64,000 nt of DNA from NCBI RefSeq assembly GCF_014202905.1, contig NZ_JACHHY010000001.1:248001-312000 (forward strand). Reading direction: 5' to 3'. The notes beneath the pieces are model-generated. The model was not told the DNA's origin and did not search any database. It worked only from the letters and a program-made list of their open reading frames with translations. Positions 46,109 to 57,625 of the stretch are shown one piece after another. Position 1 is the first letter of the stretch. Every line of letters begins with the position of its first letter. The position numbers and the translations under genes are program-made. Source of the DNA: Chitinivorax tropicus. Lineage in GTDB: Bacteria > Pseudomonadota > Gammaproteobacteria > Burkholderiales > SCOH01.

Positions 46109-47767
46109 GTGGAACGCGAATTCATGGAATACGATGTCGTGATTGTCGGGGCCGGCCCAGCGGGCCTTTCCTGCGCGATCCGGCTCAAGCAACTGGCGGA
46201 AAAGAACGGCAAGGAAATCAGCGTCTGCGTGCTGGAGAAAGGCTCGGAAGTCGGCGCCCACATCCTGTCCGGCGCTGTCATGGACCCCATCGCCATGAAC
46301 GAGCTGTTCCCTGACTGGAAAGAACGCGGCGCCCCACTCAACACCCCAGTGGTCGAAGACCATTTCCTGTTCCTGACCGAAGACAGCGCCAAACGCTTCC
46401 CCGAAAAGCTGATGCCCCCGCTGCTCAACAACCACGGCAACTACATCATCAGCCTGGGCAATGTCTGCCGCTGGCTGGCGGAGCAGGCCGAGGCGTTGGG
46501 CGTCGAGATCTACCCTGGCTTCGCCGCCGCCGAAGTGCTCTACCATGAGGACGGCTCGGTCAAAGGCGTCGCCACTGGCGACATGGGCGTAGGGCGCGAT
46601 GGCCAACCTAAAGGCGAATATGCGCCAGGCATGGAGCTGCACGCCAAGTACACCATGATTGCTGAAGGCGTTCGCGGATCGCTCGCCAAAGAGATCCAGG
46701 CCCGATTCAACCTGCGCGATGGTGTGGAGACACAGAAATTCGGCATCGGCTTCAAGGAGCTGTGGGAAATCGACCCAGCCAAACACAAGCCTGGGCTGGT
46801 GATGCACTCCCAGGGCTGGCCGCTGGATAAGGACACCGGCGGCGGCTCCTTCTTGTACCACCTGGAGAACAACCAGGTCGCGGTCGGTTTCGTGGTTCAC
46901 CTGAACTACCAGAACCCGCACCTCTCGCCCTATGACGAATTCCAGCGCTTCAAGACCCACCCGCACATCCGCAGCTTTTTTGAGGGCGGCAAGCGCATCG
47001 CCTACGGCGCCCGAGCCATCAACGAAGGCGGCCTGCAATCGATTCCCAAGCTGACTTTCCCGGGTGGCGCATTGATCGGCTGCTCCGCCGGGTTTGTGAA
47101 CGTGCCCCGCATCAAAGGCAGCCACAACGCCATGAAGACCGGCATGTTAGCGGCAGACGCAGCCTACGATGCTGTCGTCAACCAATCCCGCCAAGGGCAT
47201 GACGAGCTGACAACCTACCCAGAAGCCTTCCGCCAATCGTGGGTCTATGACGACCTGTACAAGGTGCGCAATGTCAAACCTGCCTTGTCGCGGTGGGGCA
47301 TGATCGGCGGCACGCTCTATGGCGGCTTCGACATGTGGATGCACTGCCTGGGCCTCAACCTGCCCTGGACACTGCGCCACGGCAAGCCAGATCACGAATG
47401 CCTGAAGCCCGCAGCTGACATGCCGAAGATCCCGTATCCCAAACCCGATGGCAAAATCGCCTTCGACAAACTCAGCTCGGTGTTCATCTCCAATACCAAC
47501 CACGAAGAAGACCAGCCGATCCACCTACGTCTGCGTGACACCTCGGTTGCCATCAGCCTGAACCTAGCCACCTACGACGCCCCGGAAACCCGCTACTGCC
47601 CTGCGGGTGTCTATGAAATCGTCCGGGAAGGGGTGGACGCGCCACGCCTGCAGATCAACGCACAGAACTGCGTACACTGTAAGACCTGCGACATCAAAGA
47701 CCCCAGCCAGAACATCAATTGGACCGTACCCGAGGGGGGGGGTGGGCCCAATTACCCGAACATGTAA
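46109..47767 (+). CDS. Electron transfer flavoprotein-ubiquinone oxidoreductase
   Basis: A 552-aa ETF-QO. The FAD-binding Rossmann motif is [17 protein letters not shown] at residue 8, further flavin contacts include [20 protein letters not shown], and the C-terminal 4Fe-4S ligands are in [20 protein letters not shown]. It passes electrons from acyl-CoA dehydrogenases (such as AtuD) via ETF to the quinone pool at the membrane. The start is a GTG at 46109 with AAAGGGG upstream. A strong terminator follows. Confidence 0.95.
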   Translation: MEREFMEYDVVIVGAGPAGLSCAIRLKQLAEKNGKEISVCVLEKGSEVGAHILSGAVMDPIAMNELFPDWKERGAPLNTPVVEDHFLFLTEDSAKRFPEKLMPPLLNNHGNYIISLGNVCRWLAEQAEALGVEIYPGFAAAEVLYHEDGSVKGVATGDMGVGRDGQPKGEYAPGMELHAKYTMIAEGVRGSLAKEIQARFNLRDGVETQKFGIGFKELWEIDPAKHKPGLVMHSQGWPLDKDTGGGSFLYHLENNQVAVGFVVHLNYQNPHLSPYDEFQRFKTHPHIRSFFEGGKRIAYGARAINEGGLQSIPKLTFPGGALIGCSAGFVNVPRIKGSHNAMKTGMLAADAAYDAVVNQSRQGHDELTTYPEAFRQSWVYDDLYKVRNVKPALSRWGMIGGTLYGGFDMWMHCLGLNLPWTLRHGKPDHECLKPAADMPKIPYPKPDGKIAFDKLSSVFISNTNHEEDQPIHLRLRDTSVAISLNLATYDAPETRYCPAGVYEIVREGVDAPRLQINAQNCVHCKTCDIKDPSQNINWTVPEGGGGPNYPNM

Positions 47768-47786
47768 ATCATCACATTCAGCATGC

Positions 47787-47816
47787 AACGCCCAATCACT
47801 TGATTGGGCGTTTTTG
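47787..47816 (+). terminator. Rho-independent terminator after ETF-QO
   Basis: CGCCCAATCA and TGATTGGGCG arms with a two-base loop centre, followed by a T5 run, lie 19 bases after the stop. Confidence 0.92.
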
Positions 47817-47828
47817 TTTTCGCACTCA

Positions 47829-47953
47829 GCTGACAAATTTTGTCAGCATCTGCCCATTCACAACAAAAATCGCCACCCCCATGACACAAATTGTCACAAT
47901 ATTACATTGTAAAATCAGTAGCTTATGACATGTAAAATACATTTACATATAAT
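47829..47953 (+). promoter_or_regulatory. Promoter and stacked operators of the M66 protease gene
   Basis: A -35 box ATGACA (47925-47930) and a perfect -10 TATAAT (47948-47953) are spaced by 17 bases. The dyad ATGTAAA-N5-TTTACAT (47930-47948) fills the space between them. Upstream lie two TGACA-N5-TGTCA sites (47831-47845, inside a 19-bp perfect dyad at 47829-47847, and 47882-47896), 51 bp apart, and TTACATTGTAA (47902-47912). The expected RNA would have a leader of about 120 bases before the ATG at 48082. Confidence 0.6.
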
Positions 47954-48081
47954 GATATTGTGATTTATCATGCGTACCCAACAGCCAAGAAAAAAACCAA
48001 AATGCCATCAAGGTATTGTTTTAATGAATTTAAGTGATTTCATCTTGGCCATTCAAATCAAAATAATGCAAGAAAAGCAAA

Positions 48082-50007
48082 ATGAGACAACAAACACTGG
48101 CTTCGCTGTTGATTACCCTTGCTCTAGCAGCATGTGGCGGTGGTGGTGGGGATAGCAGTGGCGGCACCGCGCCAAGCCCTACACCAACCCCAACTCCTAC
48201 ACCAGCGCCAACTCCTACGCCAACACCCACCCCCGCTCAGCTGGTGATCTCCAAATTTGAGACCGCGCAAACCCATGTATTACCTGAAGCCGGGCTGACA
48301 TGGAAAAAGTCTGACGGATCCGAAATGGGCAGATTGCACCTGACTGCACAACGAGACACGCTGGTCATGGTTGACCTGGGTGCTGCCACGCCAACTCGGC
48401 CCATGCTGGAAGCCTGGAGCAACAATGCAAAGCTGGGGCAGGTGGCGTTGAATACACCAGACAAGCTGCCTGTCACCGAAGCCAATGGCCCAGCTTATGC
48501 AAGCAATCGTCACAGCGCCATCCTGCCCGCCGACTGGATCAAACCTGGAGTCATGTTGCGCGTCTCGGCAGACAACTACAGCGCCAGTGATTACAAAAAA
48601 CCGGAAGTCGGCGCAGATATCGACTTCAACATGTGGATCGTGCCGATGTACCTGTTTGGTGCCAATGACACCAATACCTACCCTTTTTCAATGGTCGCCA
48701 ACCCAGACAAAGCCACCTTTGACGAGCTGTATGCCAAGTGGCCAGTGTCACGCCTGAACATGAAAAACCACCCACTCAAGCGAATCGATTGGCCATATAT
48801 CATCGTCGCCCCACGCAACAGTGGCCCGGCTTATAAAGTGGAAAATGCCGATCAGCAAAAGGGCGGCTACGACGTCATGAGTGCGGCGCTTGGCATTCTC
48901 AGCGCAATCCGTGAAGCCAATGGTGAATCCGGCACCAACAGCCAGCATTATGCTCCGCTGCTGATGTTGGGTGCCAATGGCAAGTACTTTGGGCCTGGCG
49001 GTGGTTTGGGTGGCGGCTCACGCGGAACGGGCGACCATCACTATGGGGGCGTCTTCATCCACGAGCAAGGCCACGCCTTTGGCATGCCTCATGCTGCCGA
49101 TGGCTATAAGAGCGGCAGCTACCCCTATGTAAATGGCAGTCTGCTGGGTTCGAGCTGGGGTTATGATCTAGGACGAAATACCTTCCTGTCGCCCTATTTG
49201 CCACAAGATGTAAGCGGCTTCAAAAACTGCAAGACCGATACCGATCGCATCAAGGACGCGGAAGGCCGTTGCATCAAGCAAGACCCGATGCAAGGCGGCT
49301 CTGGCGACCAAGCAAAAGGCTATCGCTATACCATGTTTGCCGACTTCAATGCGGGGGTGATTCAGCATTACTTTGAAGGCAACACCACCCTCGACAAGGA
49401 TGGCAAGCATGAGTACGACGGCGGAACCATTTTCATCGACAAAGCCTTCCCAACCGGCTATAGCCGCTGGGATAGCATTGACAAGCGCCGTGTCACATTC
49501 ACACCAGCAACCGAGAAAAAAGGGCTATGGGGCTTTGACAACGGCCTACCAAGCCAACGTGACGTACCAGTCCACACAATCATCATTACCCATAGCCTAG
49601 CCGGCACCACCAATGCATCGCAGATTTACCCCGTCCTCTCGTATGAGGGCAACCTGCGTCGCAACGTTGACCCGACCGTAGCCTCCCAACTGGCGGAAAT
49701 CATCCCGAATACCGGGAAATACCCATGGTACTGCCATGCAAGCGGATGTGATTTCACTGTTCGCGTCACCTTCAAAGATGGCAGCATGCAGCATATTCTG
49801 TTGCAGGGCGGTATGCGCAGTTGGTTTTCACCCATGGGCAACACCCCTGCGAGCAAGTTGGACCCAAATGATGGCAACAGTTTCCAGGTGTGGGGGATCA
49901 ACGTACCCGGCAACAAAGCAATCAGCAAGATCGAGCTTCTGGAAACACCAATGGCCTGGAACGGCATCGGCAACAACCCAAAGGTATTGATCAGCAAAAC
50001 ACTATGA
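48082..50007 (+). CDS. Secreted M66-type metalloprotease lipoprotein
   Basis: A 641-aa lipoprotein. The lipobox LAAC ends the signal peptide ([11 protein letters not shown]), followed by a glycine/serine stretch and a proline-threonine linker (repeated PT, about residues 31-51). The catalytic motif [11 protein letters not shown] near residue 327 is the extended HExxHxxGxxH of M66 (StcE/TagA-like) enzymes, preceded by [16 protein letters not shown]. The family cleaves mucin-type glycoproteins; here the target is unknown. It stands alone between a terminator and the CRISPR array, with an elaborate AT-rich promoter region, so tight regulation is likely. Confidence 0.85.
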   Translation: MRQQTLASLLITLALAACGGGGGDSSGGTAPSPTPTPTPTPAPTPTPTPTPAQLVISKFETAQTHVLPEAGLTWKKSDGSEMGRLHLTAQRDTLVMVDLGAATPTRPMLEAWSNNAKLGQVALNTPDKLPVTEANGPAYASNRHSAILPADWIKPGVMLRVSADNYSASDYKKPEVGADIDFNMWIVPMYLFGANDTNTYPFSMVANPDKATFDELYAKWPVSRLNMKNHPLKRIDWPYIIVAPRNSGPAYKVENADQQKGGYDVMSAALGILSAIREANGESGTNSQHYAPLLMLGANGKYFGPGGGLGGGSRGTGDHHYGGVFIHEQGHAFGMPHAADGYKSGSYPYVNGSLLGSSWGYDLGRNTFLSPYLPQDVSGFKNCKTDTDRIKDAEGRCIKQDPMQGGSGDQAKGYRYTMFADFNAGVIQHYFEGNTTLDKDGKHEYDGGTIFIDKAFPTGYSRWDSIDKRRVTFTPATEKKGLWGFDNGLPSQRDVPVHTIIITHSLAGTTNASQIYPVLSYEGNLRRNVDPTVASQLAEIIPNTGKYPWYCHASGCDFTVRVTFKDGSMQHILLQGGMRSWFSPMGNTPASKLDPNDGNSFQVWGINVPGNKAISKIELLETPMAWNGIGNNPKVLISKTL

Positions 50008-50110
50008 AGACCAACAAGGGATAGCAACCCTTGCCTTGGCCTATCAACGGCGACAGACTTACTTCGCTGTCGTAGCTGGCAGATACCTTTGCGATCCGTC
50101 ACCTCAGCCA

Positions 50111-52791
50111 GTTTCAATCCGCGCCCAGCGGTTAGGCTGGGCGATGCGGCAGAAGGTCTACACCTCGATGGAAATTCAGCTGTTTCAATCCGCGCCCAGC
50201 GGTTAGGCTGGGCGATGCATGGATATAAGCTTGCGGATGCAGAAAAAGACCTGTTTCAATCCGCGCCCAGCGGTTAGGCTGGGCGATGCTGATTCCATCA
50301 TTTGCTCCAGCCCACTAAAGCATGTTTCAATCCGCGCCCAGCGGTTAGGCTGGGCGATGCAAAGCAGCCTGCGCCAAGCCTCTGTCGTCAAGATGTTTCA
50401 ATCCGCGCCCAGCGGTTAGGCTGGGCGATGCGCCTGAAACCGACTCGGCTGGTAACAACCTAGTTGTTTCAATCCGCGCCCAGCGGTTAGGCTGGGCGAT
50501 GCCTGGCAAACGAAGTGTAATCACACGAAGACACTCTGTTTCAATCCGCGCCCAGCGGTTAGGCTGGGCGATGCAAAACGGTTCCATGCCACGATCTTTG
50601 TCCAAACCGTTTCAATCCGCGCCCAGCGGTTAGGCTGGGCGATGCTTTCAGATTCGGGGTAAAAACAACCAGTTGTTTTTGTTTCAATCCGCGCCCAGCG
50701 GTTAGGCTGGGCGATGCGCGACTTGGCGTAACAATTCGTGGTTAATTGCAACGGTTTCAATCCGCGCCCAGCGGTTAGGCTGGGCGATGCGGTGTCTCCC
50801 TCGGTAAGCGCATCAACAAGGCGCGTTTCAATCCGCGCCCAGCGGTTAGGCTGGGCGATGCACGGTCTGGCCAAGTATTTAGGTATCGCAAAGCAGTTTC
50901 AATCCGCGCCCAGCGGTTAGGCTGGGCGATGCCAAAGGCTTTTTCACCTGATGTAAGGGCCGAGATGTTTCAATCCGCGCCCAGCGGTTAGGCTGGGCGA
51001 TGCCTCGCGCTGCTCGCCAGCGGCGCGCACCACTTCATGTTTCAATCCGCGCCCAGCGGTTAGGCTGGGCGATGCCCCGCCGCCTTGTTGCCGCACAAAT
51101 GCTTGCATCGCGTTTCAATCCGCGCCCAGCGGTTAGGCTGGGCGATGCAAGCCAAGATTGCCGACGCGGCCAGGCTCGACAAGTTTCAATCCGCGCCCAG
51201 CGGTTAGGCTGGGCGATGCAAGATTATCAAGAGGAGGTCGAGCTATGGCCAGAGTTTCAATCCGCGCCCAGCGGTTAGGCTGGGCGATGCAGTAGGGTTG
51301 CCCATGCGCCGCGGGCTTTATTGATGTTTCAATCCGCGCCCAGCGGTTAGGCTGGGCGATGCTGGGGATCCGATTATTTTTTGGGTTGGGATGCAAACGT
51401 TTCAATCCGCGCCCAGCGGTTAGGCTGGGCGATGCGTCAAGGCGGCTGCGTTGGCGCAAGGCACGGCCCGGTTTCAATCCGCGCCCAGCGGTTAGGCTGG
51501 GCGATGCACCGTGATTCGGTCGATTTCGACTTCTTCTCAGAGTTTCAATCCGCGCCCAGCGGTTAGGCTGGGCGATGCGTTTACTTACGTCATCCACCGT
51601 CCCCGGCATGAACTGGTTTCAATCCGCGCCCAGCGGTTAGGCTGGGCGATGCAGGACGCTGACAACTTCGCTCAGCAGATCGCCGAGTTTCAATCCGCGC
51701 CCAGCGGTTAGGCTGGGCGATGCCTCCAATGCGATAGCCTGGCCAATACCACGACTTGCGCGTTTCAATCCGCGCCCAGCGGTTAGGCTGGGCGATGCGC
51801 GAAAGGCTGGCCCGTTACATGAAATCGGCGGTTGTTTCAATCCGCGCCCAGCGGTTAGGCTGGGCGATGCCGCAATACCCGGCAAGCGACATCGAGCTGG
51901 CTTGGTTTCAATCCGCGCCCAGCGGTTAGGCTGGGCGATGCGCAATCACATATGTATTTTCTGATTTACGATCAAGTTTCAATCCGCGCCCAGCGGTTAG
52001 GCTGGGCGATGCGGCGCCTGAATGGACTAAGCAGCAGGATAAATTTGTTTCAATCCGCGCCCAGCGGTTAGGCTGGGCGATGCATCGGTCGCATCAGCTG
52101 TAGTTGCTGTAACGAGGTTTCAATCCGCGCCCAGCGGTTAGGCTGGGCGATGCTCATGCTGACAGTAACTATCAGTGGGTTCGAAAAGTTTCAATCCGCG
52201 CCCAGCGGTTAGGCTGGGCGATGCACCGACGCATGGAAGGACAAGAAGACCGGCGAGAAGTTTCAATCCGCGCCCAGCGGTTAGGCTGGGCGATGCACCT
52301 GGCGCAACTGACCGCTTCATCGAACGCAAGTTTCAATCCGCGCCCAGCGGTTAGGCTGGGCGATGCGCAACTTCGCCAGGCCAAAGACGATGATGAAAAG
52401 GTTTCAATCCGCGCCCAGCGGTTAGGCTGGGCGATGCGAGAAAATCGACATGCTTGATGACTGCCAACTTGTTTCAATCCGCGCCCAGCGGTTAGGCTGG
52501 GCGATGCTCGTGACTGGTGCCATATTTGACGGTAGCAACATGTTTCAATCCGCGCCCAGCGGTTAGGCTGGGCGATGCGGAGGCAGCAGAAGCCGTAATT
52601 AGGGCGTACATGGTTTCAATCCGCGCCCAGCGGTTAGGCTGGGCGATGCTGGTTAGCAACGCGCCCCGCATTTTCGATGCCTTGTTTCAATCCGCGCCCA
52701 GCGGTTAGGCTGGGCGATGCGAAGCGACATAATCGCCGCCCCGGCCGCATCCTTGTTTCAATCCGCGCCCAGCGGTTAGGCTGGGCGATGC
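50111..52791 (-). CRISPR. Type I-C CRISPR array, 38 repeats and 37 spacers
   Basis: A 37-bp repeat starting GTTTCAATCCGCGCCC and ending GGCTGGGCGATGC on the plus strand occurs 38 times; all copies look identical. Spacers are 33-38 bp, mostly 34. In crRNA orientation (minus strand) the repeat folds with arms CGCCCAGC and GCTGGGCG around a CTAACC loop and ends in the handle CGGATTGAAAC, the type I-C pattern. The leader and cas2 lie at the right end, so the newest spacers are on the right and transcription runs leftward. The leftmost (oldest) repeat is not degenerate. Spacer targets were not searched. Confidence 0.98.
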
Positions 52792-52967
52792 CCCGTTTTT
52801 CCATCTTTTTGATGAAACAGGCTTTTTCTGATCACCTGCGCGAACCTGTTGCCATGTGGCAGCAGCGGGTGGGCGCCTGGGGTGGTGGTCATAATTTTTC
52901 CCATTTTATTCAATCAGTTGGAAAAACGCGAACAGGGCTGGGTTTTGTCGGTTGCTGGGGGTTCGCG
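52792..52967 (-). promoter_or_regulatory. CRISPR leader
   Basis: The 176-bp stretch between the cas2 stop and the first repeat is AT-rich in its middle. It contains inverted copies of a GCGCGAACC/GGTTCGCG motif at its cas2 end and near the array, and a TAAAAT -10-like box (minus strand, around 52906-52911). Leaders carry the pre-crRNA promoter and integration signals; the motif layout fits but boundaries are inferred. Confidence 0.75.
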
Positions 52968-53258
52968 CTACACCACCAGCGGGCCGTCGAAATCCAGTGC
53001 TTTGAATTGTCCATATTCTTTGACATTCAGGTCAATAGGCTCGTGCAGGCGGTAAAGCCGCAGCCGGTCTTGGGTCTGGTCGATTTCGCGGAGCAGTTTG
53101 CGTTCCAGTTCTTCGTATTGCATGAGGCTGACGCGGCATTCGAATACGGATTTCTGCACGCGCTGGCCGACGGCCTCGCAGGCTTTGGCGACGCGGCGCA
53201 GGCGGCGGCGTCCGGCGCTGGTTTCGGTGGAGACGTCGTAACAGACGATGATGAGCAT
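52968..53258 (-). CDS. cas2: CRISPR-associated endonuclease Cas2
   Basis: A 96-aa Cas2 with the ferredoxin-like start [21 protein letters not shown] (catalytic-type Asp8) and [20 protein letters not shown]. It forms the spacer-integration complex with Cas1. The ATG at 53258 is one base after the cas1 stop; a frame to 53300 would lie in cas1. The gene ends directly at the leader. Confidence 0.95.
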   Translation of the reverse strand: MLIIVCYDVSTETSAGRRRLRRVAKACEAVGQRVQKSVFECRVSLMQYEELERKLLREIDQTQDRLRLYRLHEPIDLNVKEYGQFKALDFDGPLVV

Positions 53259-53259
53259 G

Positions 53260-54294
53260 TCAGCGGGCCAGATAGGGTAGGTAGCCTTCGGCCTCGCCAC
53301 GGATGCAGCGGGCCAGTAGTCGGGCTTGCAGGGGTGGCACCAGGCCCAGCATGAGTTTTTCTTTCAGCAATGGGTGGGCGACGAGGTCTTGTTTGCGTTT
53401 TTGGTATTCGACCACCACCAGTCGGCGGGCGCTGTCGCTCAGGGTGACGCTGTGCCCTGGGTGCAGGGTGAAGTCTTCGGCTTTGAGTTGCTGGCGGTTG
53501 ATCAGTGAGAGGGCAAGCCGGTCGGCCAGGATGGGGCGGAATTCTTCCATCAGGTCCAGCGCCAGGGAGGCCCGGCCAGGTCTGACCGCATGCAGGCAGC
53601 CCAGTTGGGGGTCCAGGCCGACGATTTCGAGTGCGCTGCGGCAGTCGTTCATCAGCATGCTGTAGAGGAATGAGAGCAAGGCGTTCATGCGGTCACGGGG
53701 TGGGCGACGGCTGCGGCCATCTGGTGTGAAGGCGTCGCGCTGGTCTGGGCGGATCAGGTGGCCCATGACGGCGAAGTAGCGACGGGCGGCTTCGCCTTCC
53801 AGCCCGCGCAGGGTGTCAAGGTCGCTGGCCTGCCGCAGGTTGCGCAGGTTGATGGCGAGTGCGGTGGCAGTGTCTCGCAGGGCTTGCTGGTCGGCGGTGT
53901 CGCTGGCGTCGCGTGCGCCGCGCAGCAAGACATGGCGGCTGTTGCGCAGCTTGCCGGCGATGATGGCTTTGGCGGTGTCGAGCACAAAGGTTGGCTCGCT
54001 GCTTTGTTTGAACTGGGCCAGCCGAAGCAGGATGTTGCCGCTGACGCCGCCTTCGAGTCTGGCCTTGAAGCGGCCATTGCGGTCGAGCATGACCAGGTTT
54101 TTGCCCTCGTCGGCCAGGCGCTGCATGATGGCGGAGGAGATCAGCACGTCGCCAAAGGTGACGACGCTGCTGATATGGTGCAAGGGTACGCGCAGCTTGG
54201 TTTCGCGCTCGATCTCTACACGCAGGGTGTCGTTATCGAGGTGGAGGTAGCTGCCGGAGGTGGTGACATAGAGGGTGTTGAGCAGGGTCTGCAT
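53260..54294 (-). CDS. cas1: CRISPR-associated endonuclease Cas1 (type I-C)
   Basis: A 344-aa Cas1. The N-terminal beta domain reads [20 protein letters not shown]; the metal-binding residues lie in [17 protein letters not shown] (Glu), [27 protein letters not shown] (His and Asp/Glu). It integrates spacers with Cas2. The start at 54294 overlaps the cas4 stop by one base (TGATG); an upstream in-frame ATG lies within cas4. Confidence 0.96.
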   Translation of the reverse strand: MQTLLNTLYVTTSGSYLHLDNDTLRVEIERETKLRVPLHHISSVVTFGDVLISSAIMQRLADEGKNLVMLDRNGRFKARLEGGVSGNILLRLAQFKQSSEPTFVLDTAKAIIAGKLRNSRHVLLRGARDASDTADQQALRDTATALAINLRNLRQASDLDTLRGLEGEAARRYFAVMGHLIRPDQRDAFTPDGRSRRPPRDRMNALLSFLYSMLMNDCRSALEIVGLDPQLGCLHAVRPGRASLALDLMEEFRPILADRLALSLINRQQLKAEDFTLHPGHSVTLSDSARRLVVVEYQKRKQDLVAHPLLKEKLMLGLVPPLQARLLARCIRGEAEGYLPYLAR

Positions 54295-54917
54295 CAGGGC
54301 TCCGGGTCGTCGTAGAGGGTGGCGCGCAGTTGGTGCAGGGTGCTGGCGTTGGCGATCATGGCTGGCTGGCAGAGGTCGTTCAGCGAGCATTCCTTGCAAC
54401 GGGCGTCGTTGGCCGGGGGTGGCAGTCGGCCCGCTTGCAGCATCTGGCGCACCGCTTGGGTGGTGTCGGCAACAGCCTGGGTCAGCACGGGGGTGATGGG
54501 CACGATGCGACGACGGTGGGAGCTGGCATGGTAGATGGCGCCCTCGGGCACGGGTTTGCCGGTCATTTCAGCCAGACAGAGGGCCTGTGCAGCGAGCTGC
54601 AGGTCGTCGTGCTGACGTTGGCGACGCGGGCCGTGTTTGTATTCAACAGGGTACGGGGTGCCATCGGTCAGGAATTCCACCACGTCGGCTTTGCCGATCA
54701 GGCCGTATTGCTCGGAATACAATGGCAGGGCGCGCTCGATGACCAGCCCTGGCCGGGTCTCCAGGCCGGGGGTGTCCACCAGCCGATGCACTGCATTGCC
54801 TCGGGCGGTGTGTTCGTTGTCGGCAAAGGCTTGCTCTTGGTGGATCAGCGCACATTGCCGAGGGCAATAGCTGTAGTGTTGCAGAGCAGAGATAGGGATC
54901 GGGTCGTCTGGCGTCAT
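54294..54917 (-). CDS. cas4: CRISPR-associated exonuclease Cas4
   Basis: A 207-aa RecB-like nuclease. Fe-S cysteines are in HYSYCPRQCALI and ARCKECSLNDLC; the nuclease core shows GKADVVEF (Asp) and YPVEYKHG (Glu, Lys). Cas4 sets PAM choice and trims prespacers. The ATG at 54917 gives the family start MTPDDPIPISALQHYSYC; the open frame to 54983 adds 22 basic residues. Confidence 0.95.
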   Translation of the reverse strand: MTPDDPIPISALQHYSYCPRQCALIHQEQAFADNEHTARGNAVHRLVDTPGLETRPGLVIERALPLYSEQYGLIGKADVVEFLTDGTPYPVEYKHGPRRQRQHDDLQLAAQALCLAEMTGKPVPEGAIYHASSHRRRIVPITPVLTQAVADTTQAVRQMLQAGRLPPPANDARCKECSLNDLCQPAMIANASTLHQLRATLYDDPEP

Positions 54918-54986
54918 GGATGCGTGGCCTCGATGATGACAGCGGCCTGGGCGCCGCCAGCGCGACACCCAGGCCCCTGCCAACGC

Positions 54987-55865
54987 TTATGCAAGCAAGG
55001 TCTGCAGCTCAACCCCTGCTGGTACGGCTGCCTGATCGACATGAATGGTGTAATCGTCGAATTCGCGCGGCACTGCCGTGTGGGCCTCGGGCTTGATCAA
55101 CTTGAACAGCTGATGGGCCGGGGCATTGCCCAGCATGCTGTCATGCTTGAACACGTACAGGCCACGGGTGGTCATTTCGCCCCGGGCGGCGGCGCGGTCA
55201 TGCTCGAACATATTGATCAGTGATTGCCAGAGCAGCGCCAGGTCTTCTTCACCAAAGCCAGTCTGGTTGGCGAGGTGCGCCGAGACAAAGCCATGCGCGA
55301 CATACAGGCCATAGGGCACAGTGTATTTACGGCCCATGGTGCGGTTGTCACCTAGTTGCTTGTCGGCCTCGGTCTGGGTAGCCACCGCCATACGGGTGAT
55401 ACTGTGCTCCAGTGCGACGATGCGATCGACCGAGCGGCCAAAGGTCAGCTGCACCGGGCCGCGCACCTGGCCGCAGTTGGCCTCTTTCAGGCTCATGACC
55501 GCGCCAAAGGTGCGGATATCGTAGAAGTTCTGGCACATCCACTGCCGTGCCCTCGGTACATCGTCCCCACCCTTGCGCTTGCCCTCTTCCCCTTTTGGGT
55601 CGAGCCCGAGCGCGATATAGGCTTTCTCCTGCTGCTGGGTGAGGATGGCCTTTTCCTTTACGTAGATATCAAAGGGAGGCGTTTCGCCCTTGGCCAGCGC
55701 AATATAGTTGCGCACTTTGCGTTTGAGGCAGACATCCGTCACCAACCCCCTGCCCGTTTCGGCGTCAATGCGCGGCAGATTGCCCGCATCCGGGTCACCA
55801 TTGGGGTTGCCGTCTTTCACGTCAAACAGCAATACGAAATCATAACGGTTCTGCAATGGGGTCAC
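54987..55865 (-). CDS. cas7: Cas7 (Csd2), type I-C backbone subunit
   Basis: A 292-aa Cas7: [29 protein letters not shown] is the Csd2 N-terminus and [22 protein letters not shown] the RNA-backbone region. Several copies coat the crRNA spacer. It starts with a GTG at 55865 whose GTGA overlaps the cas8c stop. There are 69 bases between it and cas4. Confidence 0.96.
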   Translation of the reverse strand: MTPLQNRYDFVLLFDVKDGNPNGDPDAGNLPRIDAETGRGLVTDVCLKRKVRNYIALAKGETPPFDIYVKEKAILTQQQEKAYIALGLDPKGEEGKRKGGDDVPRARQWMCQNFYDIRTFGAVMSLKEANCGQVRGPVQLTFGRSVDRIVALEHSITRMAVATQTEADKQLGDNRTMGRKYTVPYGLYVAHGFVSAHLANQTGFGEEDLALLWQSLINMFEHDRAAARGEMTTRGLYVFKHDSMLGNAPAHQLFKLIKPEAHTAVPREFDDYTIHVDQAAVPAGVELQTLLA

Positions 55866-56266
55866 GCTGTTTCTCCTTGTTCCGAATTTTTACACCTAGG
55901 CAATACTTGTCGCTGCTGGAAATAGCCGATAGCGAAATAACCTTGTTCTTCGATGGACATATGTGAAGGAAATCCACTTATGTCATTGATTTTTTCAAAA
56001 ATCTCATCAAAACAACCCTCCAAAACCTGGAGACATTGCGAAACTTCTTTGCTTTGCTTTTTCTCCATCTTGGTCTGGTGATGCATAGACAATTTGATCA
56101 GATTTGGGAAGACAGTGACCGGCGTGGTGCTGGCCGCGCCATAGAAGCGATCGCGGATGGTGGCACTCAGCGTGCGATCGTGGGCTTCTTCCTGCACGCG
56201 CTCCAGCACGGCAAACAGCCGCCCCAGCAGATAGCCGGTGTGCTTGTTCTCGGTATTCAGTGACAC
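55862..56266 (-). CDS. cas11c: Cas11c small subunit, internal translation product of cas8c
   Basis: Within cas8c, a perfect Shine-Dalgarno AGGAGG (minus strand, 56280-56275) lies eight bases before an in-frame GTG (56266). Translation from there gives 134 aa ([20 protein letters not shown] at the start), helical throughout, the right size for a type I-C small subunit. In studied type I-C systems Cas11c is made exactly this way, from an internal start in the cas8c gene. Two copies would line the belly of Cascade. The ribosome site is seen directly; production is inferred. Confidence 0.8.
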   Translation of the reverse strand: MSLNTENKHTGYLLGRLFAVLERVQEEAHDRTLSATIRDRFYGAASTTPVTVFPNLIKLSMHHQTKMEKKQSKEVSQCLQVLEGCFDEIFEKINDISGFPSHMSIEEQGYFAIGYFQQRQVLPRCKNSEQGETA

Positions 56267-57625
56267 AGTGATTTCCTCCTGATGGCTGGCTGCTTGGCGT
56301 GCCAGCCGGTTCAAATAAGCCTTGAGCAGCGCCGCGCGGGCATAAGTGACCGTCTGCGTGGCGTGGATGCGACGGATCACCGCCTGCAGCATGGTGGCCG
56401 GGTAGACGCTACCGGTGAGGATGGCGCGCATGATATCGCCCGCCAAACCGTTGGGGATGTTGTCCGCTTTGTCCTGCGTGGCGGTGGCCAACAACAGCCG
56501 GAACAGCGGCAGGCAGTCTTGCTCGTACACCGCATGGTCGATCTGCAGATCACTGAACCAGGTCGCCCAACGCTGTGACATCTCAACCACCGTGCCATGA
56601 TGCCAATAGCGGACTGACAGGCGCGCCACATTCGGTGACAGCCCCAGCACATAAAAGCGGCGGGGCTCCTCCAACGACGGCAAAGCACCTTTCTGAATAC
56701 TTTTCAGCAATGCCTTGACGGCCTGGGTGCAGGCATCCGGGTTGTCTTTGGGTGGGTCGTTGATAAATAGCGGCAGCTGCGTTTCCAGCTCGCATGGGCG
56801 ATCGGCCCAGAACACCGTGCTGGCGTCGCCCACCTGCACCCGTTGCACGGAATCCTTACCCAGCAGGTGATTGAGTGCGGTGGTGTAGGCAAACACCGCC
56901 TGCTTGCCAACCGGGGCATTCTCACCCTGGCGCAGCTCCTTGCCATATGACTCGAACGCCCGTTGATTGAATGACACGATATTGGCGCCAGTTGATTGAC
57001 TGCCCCATACGCCCTTGATGGCTGGGTGAAGGCGCTCAATCTGTGTGTGCTCGCCCGTCACCAGACAAAGGCCCTGGACTGCATCGTCAGGGGTGTCGTT
57101 GTTGGCAGCGTGAACGGCATCGATCAAGGCAGACCGGTCGCAAATGGTGTCGGTGTCGCCCAGCAGCTTGAAACACAGGTTGGGGTTGGTGGTGCGCAGC
57201 TCCTCCCACTCCGGCTGGCTGGCCAGCTCCGCCATCGGCAGCGCAGCCAGAAAGGCTTGCACGGCCTGCATCGCGGGCTCGTCTTGCGGCAGGCTGGCCA
57301 GCCGCGCCTTGAAAGCAGCATGCTGCTCAGCCACACGTTCGGGCTTACCCTTGATCGGCACCCCCAGCACGTACTCTGCGTTATCCCACATCAGGTTGGC
57401 GGCAATGCCCGAGGTCTTTTTCACTGCTTGCGGCACCAGAAAGGAGCGCGCCCGCAGCTTTTTACCATGCGGGGTGCGGGTGTCTTCGATCTGTACCAGC
57501 TTGCCGGCGGCATCCAACACAATCAGGAACGGGATCTCCTTCCACTCGAAGCCAGACGGGGCCAGCTGGCTGTCCGGGTCGCGGGTTTTACGTTGGTAAT
57601 ATTCCATCAAGGCATGCAGGATCAT
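55862..57625 (-). CDS. cas8c: Cas8c (Csd1), type I-C large subunit
   Basis: A 587-aa Csd1 starting [36 protein letters not shown] and including [22 protein letters not shown]. It recognises the PAM and helps open target DNA. Its 3' part encodes the small subunit Cas11c from an internal start (separate entry). It overlaps cas5 by four bases and cas7 by four bases, so the effector subunits are translationally coupled. Confidence 0.95.
   Translation of the reverse strand: MILHALMEYYQRKTRDPDSQLAPSGFEWKEIPFLIVLDAAGKLVQIEDTRTPHGKKLRARSFLVPQAVKKTSGIAANLMWDNAEYVLGVPIKGKPERVAEQHAAFKARLASLPQDEPAMQAVQAFLAALPMAELASQPEWEELRTTNPNLCFKLLGDTDTICDRSALIDAVHAANNDTPDDAVQGLCLVTGEHTQIERLHPAIKGVWGSQSTGANIVSFNQRAFESYGKELRQGENAPVGKQAVFAYTTALNHLLGKDSVQRVQVGDASTVFWADRPCELETQLPLFINDPPKDNPDACTQAVKALLKSIQKGALPSLEEPRRFYVLGLSPNVARLSVRYWHHGTVVEMSQRWATWFSDLQIDHAVYEQDCLPLFRLLLATATQDKADNIPNGLAGDIMRAILTGSVYPATMLQAVIRRIHATQTVTYARAALLKAYLNRLARQAASHQEEITVSLNTENKHTGYLLGRLFAVLERVQEEAHDRTLSATIRDRFYGAASTTPVTVFPNLIKLSMHHQTKMEKKQSKEVSQCLQVLEGCFDEIFEKINDISGFPSHMSIEEQGYFAIGYFQQRQVLPRCKNSEQGETA

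Noticed and set aside
50111-52791. Many open frames across the CRISPR array on both strands, with repeated SPSLTAGRGLK or IRAQRLGWAM blocks
   Set aside because: They are translations of the CRISPR repeat, not proteins.
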